Shown here: one piece after another, positions 36,545 to 49,639 of the stretch
Numbering within the stretch: position 1 is the stretch's first letter
Layout of the letters: each line of letters starts with the position of its first letter
Assembly: GCA_036850595.1 (NCBI GenBank)
Contig: CM072168.1
Span: forward strand, 14,189,982-14,253,981
DNA length: 64,000 bases
Source: Rhyacichthys aspro
Taxonomy: Eukaryota > Chordata > Actinopteri > Gobiiformes > Rhyacichthyidae
Direction: 5' to 3'
Made by a program: the position numbers and the translations under genes
The notes under the pieces: model-generated
Told to the model about the DNA's origin: nothing
The model's input: the letters and a program-made list of their open reading frames with translations, nothing else
The model's database searches: none

Positions 36545-39500
36545 CTAATTGTGTAAATGTATTAAATTTGAACAATATCAACAATACAACTGGCATGAAT
36601 GGAGCTCCAAACCTTTTCTAACTTTTCTTGGCCTTTCAGTCTGGTTTTTGCGTTAACCTTTGCTGATTCTTTAAAAAATAACAATAACAATTTTTCTTCT
36701 ATTACATGGAGGCATTCAGATATTGGAAGTATATCATTTATGGCATTATTACATAGCTAAAAGAACAAATCTATTCACATTAAATAAATAAGTTTTATGC
36801 TCAGCATGTTTCAGTGCCAGTCACTGTGTTGTTGGCTTTTTTTTTTTTTTTTTTAATTTAACCTTGTTAAGTTTTGGGGCCAGCCATTTTTAAGGCTGGG
36901 AGACATCCTTGAGTCTTGGAAGATCTAGTTGTGGAAAGAGAATAATGTGTTAAGTTTTGTAGAAGAAGAATATGTTTGGTAGCAATAACATGAAACTTGA
37001 AGACCATATCGGCAAGAAAAAAAACAGTTGTTCCATTAAACACATAAGCTATGTTATTACTAGAGTAATCAAAAGCAATATGCATTTTGGTCTGCATTGT
37101 GTGAAATAACCAAAACAAAGGAAATTGTTCCATCAATTCAGCTGAGCATGAAGAGGCTGGATAAACATGCTCCTATGGCCACCTTTAAATAGCCTCATGG
37201 AGACAATAGCCATCTCCATAATCACCATAATCATCAGAATTATCACTGGGTACCGCCTTCACAGATGATGACAGATTTAAATGTGGGACTGAATAATTGA
37301 CTTCAAGTGACTGTTTGAGGTCAACTAGTTTGAAACCAGATAAGTTCACAAAGACATTACTGAAAATACTCTCATCTTTTTTTCTTTCTTCCATATGATG
37401 AGATGTGACAAAATGTCTTTTCATCCATAGCAATCAACTGTTTTACACAGGCATGAATATTATCATTTAACGTGTAAATGTTGAAAATATACTTTCTATA
37501 GCACTCATCTGGTACTAGAATTCATATCAGTACCAGAGCCAAGTGGGACAAATGGATAAGATTACCTCCAAAGAAATACATGTACATGTGTAATACATGA
37601 CTCATGTTATCAAAGGTATAAATGTCTATTTGAGCAGTGGCTCAACATTCAGAAGGAAAATTAAAAATGTGGTGACTTTTCTGTGTCTGTTTTTCCACAT
37701 TAGTGCAGTCTAGAAACAAAGTCTGTTTTTTTAAAACATCTACCCTTGACAGTTATCCATTCTGCCATTTCAACTAGCAGAATATTAAGCTCTAATGTAG
37801 GTTATGATGTCTTTGAGAGCAATGCCTCTGGGATTGTGAATGTTGATTCTAAAGCTCATCTTGAGTTTGAAACACACCCAAAGCAAACCGTCTGCCTTTT
37901 ATAGCACAGTGATGTGTTAAATTGTGTCCTGGAGGCCAGTGAAAGTACGAGTGCATGTTCTGTGCTTCAGTGTGTGCTCTAAGATGCCCTGCCGTAGGCG
38001 GCTGTCCTACACTACACAAATGCCTTTTAAATGCACCACTGACCATCAGCTTGGATTGCATTTTTTTTTTCTTTTTTAAAGCACACAATTAACTCTGAGT
38101 GTGGTTTAGAAAAGTTTTAATTAAGGTGTTGACTTTCCTGTTGCCAGAATTCAGTCAGTGTTTCTGTAAAGTACACACAAGTGCGATCAGAGTTATGTTT
38201 GCATTTTGTGTCCTTCCTTTTTTAGATGTGAGATAACAAAAGACTTTGTTTAGATGGGCTGATTTGGCATAATTCGAAACTGAAGCATTATATTATACTG
38301 ATCTTAGGTCAATTGTTCCTCTTATATAATAAAAAATGAATGAATACTTAATTTCTTTACTAAAAAACTTTTCATATTAGCTTAAAGGTTTGTATTAAAC
38401 TGACAATAGCATTTGCTGCTTTATAGTGTTTATATATTTCATTGACACATCTTATATTAATAGTACTCGTTAGTTGGATGGAATTATGGGTGATGTATTA
38501 TTGTTTATATTTCCAAAATATCAATTTCCAAACGTTATTTTCAAGCCAAATATTGAATAATCAGTACAATACATGTATGTCTAATGTTTTGGATCCAGTT
38601 AAATTTTGCAGCATATGTCATCTTACACAACAGTTGGCACAGGCAGCCTTTGTTGAATTATGCTCTGTGTAAGTGAATTAAACTAATGCATACATCGTCC
38701 ATATGTTGGATGGACAATATTTATTTTTCTGATCTATATCCATAAATAAGTTTCTATGTTACAATTGCCTCTTTTATGTTGATGGCTTCAGTTAATGTGT
38801 TAAAACTTTAAGTAAAGTTCAATGACTGCATGATACACTATGCCTTACTTTTAGCATCAAGTATGCACTGGTGCTATTTATTAGGTAATGTTGGTAAAGC
38901 AGATCTTAGATGGATCTGTTTTTAAATTATATCACAAAAGAAATTCACCAGACATTCATTAGAAAAGGAAATGTTAGTAGAATAAGAGACAAGTGTAACT
39001 GAGCCAATACCTGTGCACAATCACACAAAATTATTTGGTTTGATGCTGGCCGCCTGCAATCCTATTATCTCAGCTGGGTCTGCTTCACAGGAACCGGACT
39101 CAGGGGAATATCCCTTTGCACAGGTGCTCTAGAAGAGAAGCCAATGTTATTAACCAGCACTGGTGTTGAGACCTCAAACTTTCAGGAGTGTGCAACAGCT
39201 CCTCTCTAAACAGCCCTGTTGAAAGCACCATGCATCTTATTAACTTGTGGCTAATCTAGGCTGAGCTGAAAGCATTAAAAACCACAGTAGATTTATGATT
39301 GGATTTAAAAAGGATCTTCAGGCTTTGGCACCAACGAACAACATTTGTTCACAGACCAAGAATGATTTATTATTCTGCCAGTGTAGGTTCTTGTGAGACA
39401 TGTATGTGCTATCCACACAGGCCCTCACTGTTAACAAATGGATAAATATGAACATTGGTTTGGCCATAAAATTGATGGGCAACATTAACAAGTGCCAGGT

Positions 39501-42500
39501 CAGTGGACATTCAATGCAGCACACATAATGCATGGCTCTTTTCAAGGAACTGTTGATGCTTCAAGAAGCCATTTTAAAACAATACAAGGCTATTTGTGGC
39601 ACAAGGGCTTCAGCGAAAATGGGACAATTACTTGCAAGGGTTTATGATTTTGACTTATGTGGTGTTCAGTAAAGATACTGTTGCCAGCCTGCACATATTA
39701 TATAATAATATTTAACAGAATTTGCTGGCATGTTAATGCATATTATGCCGTATAATACACAATACCCTACTTAATAGGTTAAATCTTGAATTGTAAAAGA
39801 AGCACTTTCATGTCACCATAAATAACATTTTTTCCCACTTAGCATTGTCGCCAAAAGCTACTGTTTCCATTTACATAATCACAGGGTGTTTTCAGTTAAC
39901 AAAAACCAAAGTAAATGTCATTTGTTGTAATATGTCAAAAAACTCACCAATAATGTTGTTTTCCCGCTAAGGTAGTATTGTGCCCGAGGGGAACTGTCAT
40001 CATTGTATCAAATCTGTTTTGTGCTTGTGGCAGGAGCCAATCTTACATTTCTAGTTGTGCACTGTACTTGAGAAGGAGAGAAAAGCGGTTGCTCTTGGAG
40101 CATACATAATAATGTAACAAGCATTGCTTCAGCAAAGCAAGGGTAACCCTTCCTGTCAATGTCAAACAAGAAAGGCTTTTTGATAATGATTGATCAGGTT
40201 CTTGTCAAGCATGACATATTTTTGGTAACGAGTAACTGCTTTAGCGAGAAAAAGGGTGTTGTGCAATGTCACCCATGTCTCAGAAGTTGGTAAAAACTTG
40301 GAGTTGGATTCAAAGGAAACTGGAGTTCTTACTACATTTTAATTGGCACTATGACCTAGCAGGTTTTTAATCGTCACAAATTCTTGTGCGATTAAAATCA
40401 GTCATTTTTGCCTCCTGTTGAGTTCATGGCAGGTTTATGGAAATGAGGGCATCATAATCCTGATCAGGTTGTGTCGGCTTATTGTGCAAACAGGGCTCCA
40501 CAACGCTGCAGTAATTGCCTCTTGCAATCATCTAAATCTTGCTTGACATAGCAGCAAATCCCATCGTCCCTGTTTTAGTGGTGACCTTGGTTTGGTGTCA
40601 AAGCTTTGGAGTGAGTTTGCAGAGAACGTGGCTTGAATAGGCTGTTTGACTTAAGATTCCATGTGTATCTTACTGAAATTCTCTTGTATTTCTGGAGTTC
40701 AGCACATGTAAAAAGACACAGTGCATTTCTGAAAGTAAAAGAAAAGGACATTTCAGGTGAAGATGTAGAATCGTGCCAAACCTGTTATGGCAAATTCCCA
40801 TTACAGGAGATGAATGAAGTGAGCGAGGTTGAAATCTGAGTCCTCAAAAGCAGGCTAATTATGCCACAAACACTGATAACACTTGAATCCTTTATTTCCC
40901 GGAGGCTATGAATAATGGTTTATTAACTTTACATAATTGACTGTAATTAGAAAAGGGTCTTAGATCTTTTGTGTAAGAAGGCAAGGCATTTTGCCATAAT
41001 GGGCTGTTTAATGTCAAATACTGGACATAAATTCCCCCTTTTCTGTTTCAATATAATTGTTAACAGTGTAAGTACAATAATTTTATATTTTCGCTGTAAC
41101 ATGAAGCAATGTAAGTCACAAGTTAAATTGTTTGCTGGAAGGTCATAAAGAATCAAAATAATCAAATTACAACAGATATTATCACTTGAATTATTCAGCC
41201 GCTAAAGGCAATTTATCTTAATTACAATTACGACTCTGATACTATCGATTTTATGAGTAATCCTATAAATTTATCACATACACCAAACATTTGCTGTTTC
41301 CCTCATGGACACAAGTGTGGTGACATATGGGAAGATGAATCCCGAAAGTGACCGCACAGCACACTGCAGAACTTTGAATTACATAACCAATACTCAGGGT
41401 ATTTCAATGGAAAATTTTTCTTTTAAATTGAGTTAATTTTAGTTAAGTTAGTATGCAGAATGTAACAAACAAGAAAAAGTACATTATTAATAGCATCTTA
41501 TATAGAGTCATATAATCCACTGCCATGGTCTCACAGGAAAACAGACCATTTAGTTTTGCTGACCAAAACTCGGAAGAAGAAGCAAACAATTGACAGGTGA
41601 GTTTCTTTCATTTTCTTTCTCGGTATATCAGACAGAAACAACATGATAGCTTCCATAATGTTATTTTGGCTTCAGTGTGTCACAGTGGTGCCCTATTGTT
41701 TTTAGATTCAGTCTTCTGAGACGACACTGCAGGGAAAGGCTTTTTCATGTAAGCAACAATAGCATCTGTGTTTGCTGTCATGGATATTGATACAAGTTGG
41801 GACAGCATTGTTTTCTAAATAAAAGGCGTCTTTGAAGAGCAACACTGAGCACGTGCATTGAAGAGTTTTCATTCTCAAGTACTTGAATCTGCTTCAACAA
41901 GCCACTGTCGGCTGCGTCTGTGTGTATAAGCAATTCAAATAGGCTCATATAAAAAACTATGCACACATTAACTTTCACAGAAGTGTTGCTGAGTTACAAT
42001 AATCTTATGTGAGTCTTTCTCTGTGCAGTGGCTTATATGTGACTCAATTACACAAAGACAGCAAAGGAGCAGTATGATGTGTTTTGTCTGGAATTCACCC
42101 TGCAATCATATTTGCTGGTGATAAATTAAATTAGGGGAGAGGAATGGTAGCAGGTAAAAGGCAGGCATGAGAGGGCTCTTTGCTCATCAAGACTAATTGT
42201 GTCTGTGAGTGTCACAAAGGCTTAAATAGAGAGAGGCTTTGGTAATCAGAATGCTGTGTGCTTGTTCATCAGCCCAGAACCTTTCTACTCCATTAGCTCG
42301 TCTCACTGAACCTGTGACAACACAAGAACATCACTCCACTGATTGCACCATCTGCACCTATTGATAGAGAATTTTTTTTCCACAATGATCCCGGAAACAA
42401 ATGCACACAATTGCAATACTGACAGCACAAGGAAAATGGCAGTATTTACTTCTGCACAATCTCTCCATTTAATATGGAACAACAGGGACCTCATCTCACT

Positions 42501-43188
42501 TTACCACAATAAAAAAAAACACAACTTATTTAATCTCACCACAAAACACTGTTTGTGTTTTTATCTGGAGGCTTTACACGTTACTGCTTCAAACTGAGGA
42601 CTGACTATTTTTAGAAATAGTCAGTTGTACTCCTGACTCTTTATAAGTTTGTGTTTTTGCAAAAGAGCTCAACTATTGCACTGGGGAACACAATTTTTGT
42701 TGAGTTAGGTCTGACAGCTGTTTATAACTAATTTTTGGGTGCCGAATCCAAAACTGATCTCAGTTTTTCTCTATCACGTCAAGTTTTTGAACTATAGGAT
42801 CCCTGTTTTCTTAAAAAATAAGAAAAATACTGTACTTAACAGATATGTGCTTGTTTTATAAAAAAAAATTCAAATATTGACATACAGTGAAATATGAAAG
42901 AAACAGGCATGACTGCAATGTTTATTTAACACTATTATGTTTTTACAAAGGATATGGCTACTGTAACTTTAATTGTGTAGTTAAGGTAAAAATTTACATT
43001 TATAGCTCTTTCTGGAGAGTTCAACTTGAGGACTATCGCTCATGGCTTGTCTTGATCACAGAGTTTTCCTTTTTAAATATGCAAAATATGCTTGTTTGAC
43101 AAATGCACTGATGTTTGCCCTCTGACTTGGAATGGTGAAACTACCACAAATATAGCAAAAGGAGTTGTTTAGGCATTTATGACGAGAA
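36545..43188. other. AT-rich non-coding stretch, no gene seen
   Basis: No gene is supported; no open frame exceeds about 90 codons. A T run lies at 36837-36854. A perfect hairpin with an embedded MEF2-like site (42600-42625) is listed separately. The rest appears unique. Confidence 0.7.
42600..42625. promoter_or_regulatory. perfect hairpin containing a MEF2-consensus site
   Basis: Arms ACTGACTATTT (42600-42610) and AAATAGTCAGT (42615-42625) are perfectly complementary across a TTAG loop. CTATTTTTAG at 42605-42614 matches the MEF2 consensus CTA(A/T)4TAG exactly. Function is inference; an isolated 10-bp match is weak evidence. Confidence 0.22.
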
Positions 43189-43201
43189 GTAGCAGGAGCA
43201 G
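43189..43201. repeat. target-site duplication, left copy (GTAGCAGGAGCAG)
   Basis: The 13-mer GTAGCAGGAGCAG directly precedes the SINE/L2-tail element and is repeated exactly at 43623-43635, as expected for retroposition. The first base may belong to the element's tail, giving 12 bp. Confidence 0.85.
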
Positions 43202-43622
43202 GAGGTGCATGGTATCACAGCAAGAAGGTCGTGAGTTCAAATCCCGGCCGACCTTGACTTGTTCTGGCCAAATTCAAAAAACATCCTTGGCTAATTCTGG
43301 CTGACTCAAACATCGTTGGCTAACTCTGGTCTTTCTGTGAGGAGTCTGCATGTCCTCCCCATGTTACCGTGGGTTCTCTCCGGGTCCGGCTTCCTCCCAC
43401 CGCCCAAAGACATGCATGTATAGGTCAACTGGCAACTCTAAAGTATCCCTAGTGAGTGAATGTGAGAGTGAATGGTTGTCTGTCAATGTTCGTCCTTAAA
43501 ATGTTAAGCCCTGTGTTAGCCCTGTGACTAACTTAACTGACTAACTGGCCACTGTCCAGGGTGTACCCCGCCTACGGCCCAGAGCTGCTGGGATAGGCTC
43601 CAGTGGTAGAAAATGAATGAAT
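43202..43622 (+). mobile_element. teleost SINE/L2-tail interspersed repeat, near full length
   Basis: This 421-bp element has a tRNA-like head. ATCACAGCAAGAAGGTC is followed by AGTTCAAATCC at 43234-43244, close to the RNA polymerase III B box (GGTTCRANNCC); the A box is missing or eroded. Further in are GGGTTCTCTCCGGGTCCGGC, CAAAGACATGCATG, CCAGGGTGTACCCCGCC and GGGATAGGCTCCAG, the body I recall for this teleost family. The end is AAAATGAATGAATG, an (AATG)n tail of the kind used by L2-type LINE machinery. Exact 13-bp duplications flank it. Between the B box and the CTTTCTGTG block lies an insertion with 29-bp tandem repeats (about 43250-43329) that I do not expect in the family. The family name is from memory; retroposition itself is well supported. 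Confidence 0.87.
43250..43329. repeat. 29-bp minisatellite (about 2.7 copies) inside the SINE
   Basis: CATCCTTGGCTAATTCTGG (43282-43300) recurs 29 bases later as CATCGTTGGCTAACTCTGG (43311-43329), 17 of 19 identical. A more diverged unit precedes them. The array sits where the family body would normally run straight from the tRNA-like head into CTTTCTGTG. Confidence 0.7.
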
Positions 43623-43635
43623 GTAGCAGGAGCAG
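43623..43635. repeat. target-site duplication, right copy (GTAGCAGGAGCAG)
   Basis: Exact copy of the 13-mer at 43189-43201, directly after the AATG tail of the SINE/L2-tail element. Confidence 0.85.
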
Positions 43636-44819
43636 ACATGATCTGGAACAAAGGAAATATATGCCTATGTAAAGCACATTAGCTGGCAAGTCTTACTACA
43701 GCTAATCAGTGGAATTTTGCTTATCTGGAGGGTAAGCTGTGGAGAAAAAACTTGACATGCTAGAAAAAAACTGACTGCAATTTTGGAATCAGCATGCCAA
43801 TTTTAGTTTTAATCAGCATAAAAATCTAACTCAACAGAATTTTTTTTTCAAATTGTTCCCAAGTGTTATTGACTAGACCATGTCTACAATAGCACCCTAA
43901 ACTTCTGATCCCATCTCAGCTCTGATTGGCTAACAACCTTCCTAGGCATCTATTTAAGTTAAGCACTCACAACCTGCCTTCACCTCAGTTCCTCACAATG
44001 CCAAGAAGACTTAAAAATTATTGTCTGACTAAATGTATGTGCAAATAAATAATGTTGTTCTCTGGTACTTTTTGTCATCACCTTGTGGCTTTGTGGAATC
44101 ATGACGGAGTGTGTTTACAGATGTGTGGACAACTCTAGACCTTTAACTATTTGAATGAAATATAGATTGTTATTGTTAAAATATATAAACTTTAGTTTCT
44201 CTTCTAATAAAAACCTTCATGTCAGTGATTTAAAGTAGATCAGTGCAACTATTCACTCTCTATTCATTCATAAACACTAAACACATGCCAACATGTTTAC
44301 AATTTTAGTGTTGCAGCATAAGGGAAGTACAGCTGAGCCATCTGTATTTACTCCTGCTTACACTATACAGTCCAGTAAGTTTTACAGTGTATGGGTGAAA
44401 TGTGCAACACCAGCAGAGATGCTGCAATATCATTTAGGGATTCTCTCTCAAAGTCTATTTAATTAGAAATGTGTCGGTGTAGTGATTAGGAAGGTCAGCG
44501 ATTCCCATGACGGCTCAAACGTCCAACGAGGTGGGACTAATCGCATTAGAATCCCTGACTGGAGAGGCAGAAAAGACAGCATACAGTAGGAACAAAATGT
44601 TTTAAATACAAAATTATAACAATGTTGTGTCATGCTCAGTACTTTAATAAAAATGTAGTGACAGAGTGTAAAGTTATTGGTGATGTAGATGCTCAGGTTG
44701 ATGTTCCATCTGGAAAGTAAAGGCCTTTTTTGCTGTTGCATTTACACACCAAACAGATTGATATGGCATTTTCTTGGACACACTTCAAATTGAATATCCA
44801 ATGATGAGCAGAATTTGAT

Positions 44820-44950
44820 AAATGAATGATCAAAGACATTTGGCCGGGTCAATTTCTTGACGTCACTCTGACAGCCATAATTATCTGTGATTAGTCCTTG
44901 TGACGGGCTGTAATTAGGACTTCTACAGCCATTGACAAAACGTTTGGCCA
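44820..44950. promoter_or_regulatory. possible enhancer with full CRE palindrome
   Basis: TGACGTCA at 44858-44865 is the exact CREB/ATF palindrome. Within the next 60 bases come TGACAG (MEIS-like), CATAATTA, TGATTAG and TGTAATTAGG, the last three carrying TAAT/ATTA homeodomain cores. The patch contains CpG-bearing words that are rare nearby. The motifs are seen; activity is inferred. Confidence 0.22.
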
Positions 44951-47264
44951 TATTGGCTTCTGACTTTACCTTGGATATTGTGGTGAAAGTGTGTTTGTGA
45001 TTGATTATTACACACAACATATTCATTTTCATTTCCAGTTTTTACACCTTATATTGCAGTAGTAATCACATGCAGAAGGTTGATGAAAGACACTCCCATT
45101 ATTATTATTATGAAAAAATCACGGTATAGTAAGACCTGTAAAAACATATCTAAGTCATTAGAGTCTTTCGTGTTTATGTTGATGTCTGATGATGTAGACA
45201 GATCTCTACTGCACAGTACATGAAAGAACCATGCATCTGTAAATGGGGTTTCATTTTAATATCATTTTACCAGGATTCATGCTTTTATCAAATGAATGTC
45301 ATTCATAGGCTTTTAATATTTTTCAAGATGTGCAATTATTTCCTATTTCTCTGACATTTTATTTGTGCCTTCATGTCTTTTTTCACCAAAACACATCAAT
45401 TATTTCGCAACCTCGTGGGACATGGAGAGAGGAATGCATTAACAATAATAATGGCCCAAGAGTTTAGAACAAAAAGATTTCATTGCTCCCTGTTCTTTAT
45501 CTTCTTACATTGTTAAAGAGTTGACATCATTAAATTGTAAAATTCCTCATTGAGCTAGTGTTTGGAGTATTGCTGTGAGGATCTACTCAGTCTAAATTCA
45601 GGAGAAGACCATATAAAATAGACCAAAATGTTAACCTGAAGTTCAATCTGAGCAAATGATTCGGATAGATGGATGTCAAGCCAAAGTGAATGAAATTTTC
45701 CCTACCTCTAAAATCAGAAAAGACTGGGCCTTATGATGAATGTTGACATTTATTTGATTTGGGAGATATTACAGTAGGTACTGTCAAGAAATATAAATGG
45801 ATATGGAGCCACAATCCCATTTTACCAGAAGTCCAATACAGTCTACAGCTCTACTAGTGAAGGTGGAGAGACAGGTCATACAAAATGTAGCTATGCACAT
45901 TTCTATTTGCTTTATGTGGTATTTGCACAGCGACTGAAGGCATGTGGTATTTTTTGGTTTTGGACAGAGACAACTGTGTATCCATTTAATTTGACACATG
46001 TCCTTTACACAAATCTGCACATATCTTTCTGTATGATTAATATTATTAGTCTTATTGTGTTACCTCTAAAGCCATGCAAACTTCAGCAGAAACCTCTGTC
46101 AACAACACTCTAACAAATATGTGCTCTGATACAATAAGGAATTACGCTGTAAGCTTAAAAGTGTTTTATTGTTATTCACTGCAAACCACAATGATAAACG
46201 TGCAGTAAAACAAAATTTTAACAAAGTTTATAAAATTGTTTATATCTGCCATTTTGAATGTATATTGCAGACTTTGTCATATTACCCAAACCTGTTTATT
46301 GCTTCACCAGAACTGTTACAACATGTAGTGGTAGTAATTGGTTGGTGATAGCAGTAAGAAAGTTAAAAGGAGAAAACAACATCAAACATTGCAGCTTACA
46401 AATATACTTCTGAGGCTTTTCCCTTTATTGAGTTATAGAGTAAATGCAGTAAAGTGTGTGCAGTCCAACACTCTTCTAATTCACATGCTGTTCCTGATTC
46501 AAAACATAAACTACAGAGTCTATAAGCTCCCATACAGTCTAAAACCATATTTCTGCTATGGCCTCTCTTTACAGGCTTTTAAAGTGCTGCTGCTGACAAT
46601 GATTTATTAGATAGGAGCTGCGCAGTCTTTTGTCAGTTCTTCATAACTCACATGTTTCGGCCCATATGGCACTGAACGACCGAGGAATAAGTAAAAAAAA
46701 ACAAACTATGGCATGAGTCCTTTTGAAGCAATCCTACAACCTGCAATCTAGCGTTCCATTCTTTGAGTAGGCTCTCTTCCCAAATGCTGGGATGAATTTG
46801 ATCATCAGAATCAGAATTGCTCCAAATGATACACTTTCCATTCCTTTATGATATCTGAGGAAGAAAAAAAATACCCTGTCCTTTTTGCTTCAAAGAATGT
46901 TTTGTTGTAATTTTAAAGATTTATAATTTCTTAGAAAAAAATATGTGGCTTGGTAAGACTCTATTCTCTATTCACGCCCACATCCTGCAAGAACTACAAG
47001 AGTTTTTGTTTTTTTTATCAAACATAAGTCAAGAAGGCTTATTTCATTGTTTGAGTCAACCTTGGACAGTTTATTCACCTCAACAGAGTAGAGTTAAAGT
47101 TGTGAAATTATATCTGTTTGTTTTTTCAATGAATTGTCAAATTACATCATGGTATGTTTAGTGACACCTGCAGCCAACTAAAGAGGAACTACGCTGTAGG
47201 ATTTGATGATGCTTTGTTAATACGAAAGCCAGAGCAAAGCTAAATGTCAAATGGAAAACTGTGA

Positions 47265-47420
47265 CCACAGTAGATGATTGACAGCACAAGGACTTGTTTA
47301 TGGTCGGCCTGCGGATGTGTGACTGTGGCAGCACCGAAGGGCAGCCGTTCTCTTTATGCTGGTCAGGTAGTGCGCTCCATTTCCTAACCTGTCAGCGCGA
47401 CAAGCTAAACACAGAGCTTT
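47265..47420. promoter_or_regulatory. possible enhancer with PBX-MEIS site
   Basis: TGATTGACAG at 47275-47284 is an exact match to the PBX-MEIS/PREP heterodimer consensus. Nearby are GACCACAG (RUNX-like) just upstream and TTGTTTATG (forkhead-like) about a dozen bases downstream. The following 100 bases are distinctly GC-richer than their surroundings. Open frames on both strands here are short and unrecognised. Regulatory function is inference. Confidence 0.25.
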
Positions 47421-48210
47421 TTGACATTGGCATTTTACATCACTCATTCTCACTGACAAGTCCAATCGAATGGAGGTTTGACACAGTGTCATTCCCAGTG
47501 GACCCCCTCTCAGTGAGCCATGTACAGCGCTTACAGTCTGAGAGGTGGATCACAGCTTTCCTGTGACAGTTTAGTTTCTCCAAGGCGTAAAAGAGAGAGA
47601 AATTTGTCAAGTTTGGCATGCATGCTTTCTTTGTTCACCAGATACCCCAGATATAATATTATAGTGTGGATAAGAACATATCATTTGTTTGTGAATTTAC
47701 TTGTGAGTTTACTACAAATACTCATCCTAAGGGACATTATACCTACATTCCATCACTGCTCAGTTGCATCTACATGTTCTAAGCTTTGATTTATGTTTTT
47801 GGAAGTGCAAATACCTGGAAGAGCTGCAGGAAGTGTCTAATGAGAGGGAAGTCTGGGTATCTCTGCTTAGACTGCTGTCCTGGATAAGCAGAAGATGGAT
47901 GGTTTTACAGATGCAACAGTATTGAACTACAGTGCTCAAATACGCTTTCGTCAAAAAAGTACAAAGCACATACCTGACCAGTTCCTGCTGTGTAAACACT
48001 GGTGTGTGCATTATGGTTTACTTCACATTTGTTTTTTTAACTAGTACACATTTCATAGGTAATAGGAAAAGACATATATTTATAGAATACATTGTTGGAA
48101 GCAAAGACAGAATTGGACCTTTTTATTGTCTCTTCTTTATGACCATTGAAACATGCAGCTCCAAGTATTAAATGTAAGTCTGAGCCATTGACTGAACACA
48201 CAGCCCTGCA

Positions 48211-48251
48211 GACACACAAACATAAACACACACACGCTCACACACATACAA
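48211..48251. repeat. interrupted (CA)n microsatellite
   Basis: CACACA units interrupted by AACATAA and GCT, directly visible. Confidence 0.85.
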
Positions 48252-49639
48252 TAGAGCACAAAGTAGAGGGTGAGTCAGAGGTTTTTATAGAGAGAAGCTT
48301 TATCAGCGGCACTGTTCCTCACAACAAAACTCTTAGGCAATTTTAGTTCTAATAGACCTTTGGAAAACAATTACCCAGGACCTACTTATCACAGTGCAGT
48401 GTTAGACTGTGTTTCTAGACATCTGGTCAACCCAAAACAGATGACACATGTTTTCTAATGCTTCAGAAACCATGGCCATTTTACCATGCTAAATTTAACC
48501 ATTTTAGCATTTCAGCCAATGAAAACCTCAGTCTCAGAAAAGAGTTTGGTGAAGCAGTGCATTTAACTGGAATGACTCTTCCAGCTCAAACACTCCTGGA
48601 GTGTAAGAGATATCATATGACGCCACTAACCCAGGTGAAGCACACACAATAATAATGCCCATGAATAGGGACACATTCAGAATCTCATTGTATACAACAA
48701 ATGGCATCACAACATAAGGAGAAGTAACGTCACAGGAGCAGAGTTGCTGTGGGGGTCCTAATGGTGCTAACGCTATGTTCCTTCTTCACTTCGCAGTAGG
48801 TTTCAATATTTATCATCTAACACATCATTTATATTCAGAAACCAAACATAGAAGCTGATTGGGAAATTTAACATTGATCTATAGCTGTCTGTGTTTGTTT
48901 GTTTAATGACTCACACAGTATGCTGGAGAAAGAATAAAAAATTGTTTGTGGGTGTTTTGTCTTGCTTAAATGTGTCATCAACATTTATGTTAAGCTGTCA
49001 TGAACAAGCTGTCCTGCATATAATAAGAAGATTTTGCATCACTTTTTAGCCACTGTGCCCGCTCCCCCAGTGCCAACCTTAACACAATGGCAAAAAAGAC
49101 ATCTATGAGAAGCGACTGATAAAATCCTAAACTTCCACAGAGAGTTTTTATTAAAGTACTTTTAATCTGTTGAAAATTCTGATTCAATCCTTTTAAATCA
49201 CAGTAAATTTTAAAATAGAGCAGCATGTAACTAATAAAACACTGAACAAAGACTGGAAAATCCATTATCATGTAATGAGAGCTCTAAGATAACTGGCTCA
49301 ATTTCAGCTACTTAAGATCAATAATGAGTTATATATTGATTGATCTTATTTCTGCTTGTTCAAAGTGGTGATACTTGCAGCAATAAAGATAAAAGTCTCA
49401 ATAATTGTCCTTTAGAATGATTGATTTGATGAAGCAAATACTATTAGTTTCACACAAGTGGCATGTTCACTGTCCCTTTAAAGGAAAACAAACAACTTCC
49501 AAGGTATAAATGTGTGTATTACAATACTGTGGTTAAATGCAAATCCTTTGTATTTTCTTGTTGGGCTTTAATAGGCTTTCTTTACTTTGCCGCTGTCTGT
49601 GGAGTATAGTGCAATAAAAAAAAACATCACACTGCCACT

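Larger units (their letters stand above)
43636..48210. other. AT-rich non-coding stretch, no gene seen
   Basis: No gene is supported; open frames are at most about 96 codons. Short ATT repeats lie near 45100. Two less AT-rich patches with homeodomain-type and CRE-type motifs (44820-44950, 47265-47420) are listed separately. Confidence 0.67.

Noticed and set aside
43231..43250. Possible tRNA gene suggested by a B-box-like AGTTCAAATCC
   Set aside because: No cloverleaf can be formed and no intact A box is present; the sequence is the tRNA-derived head of the SINE.
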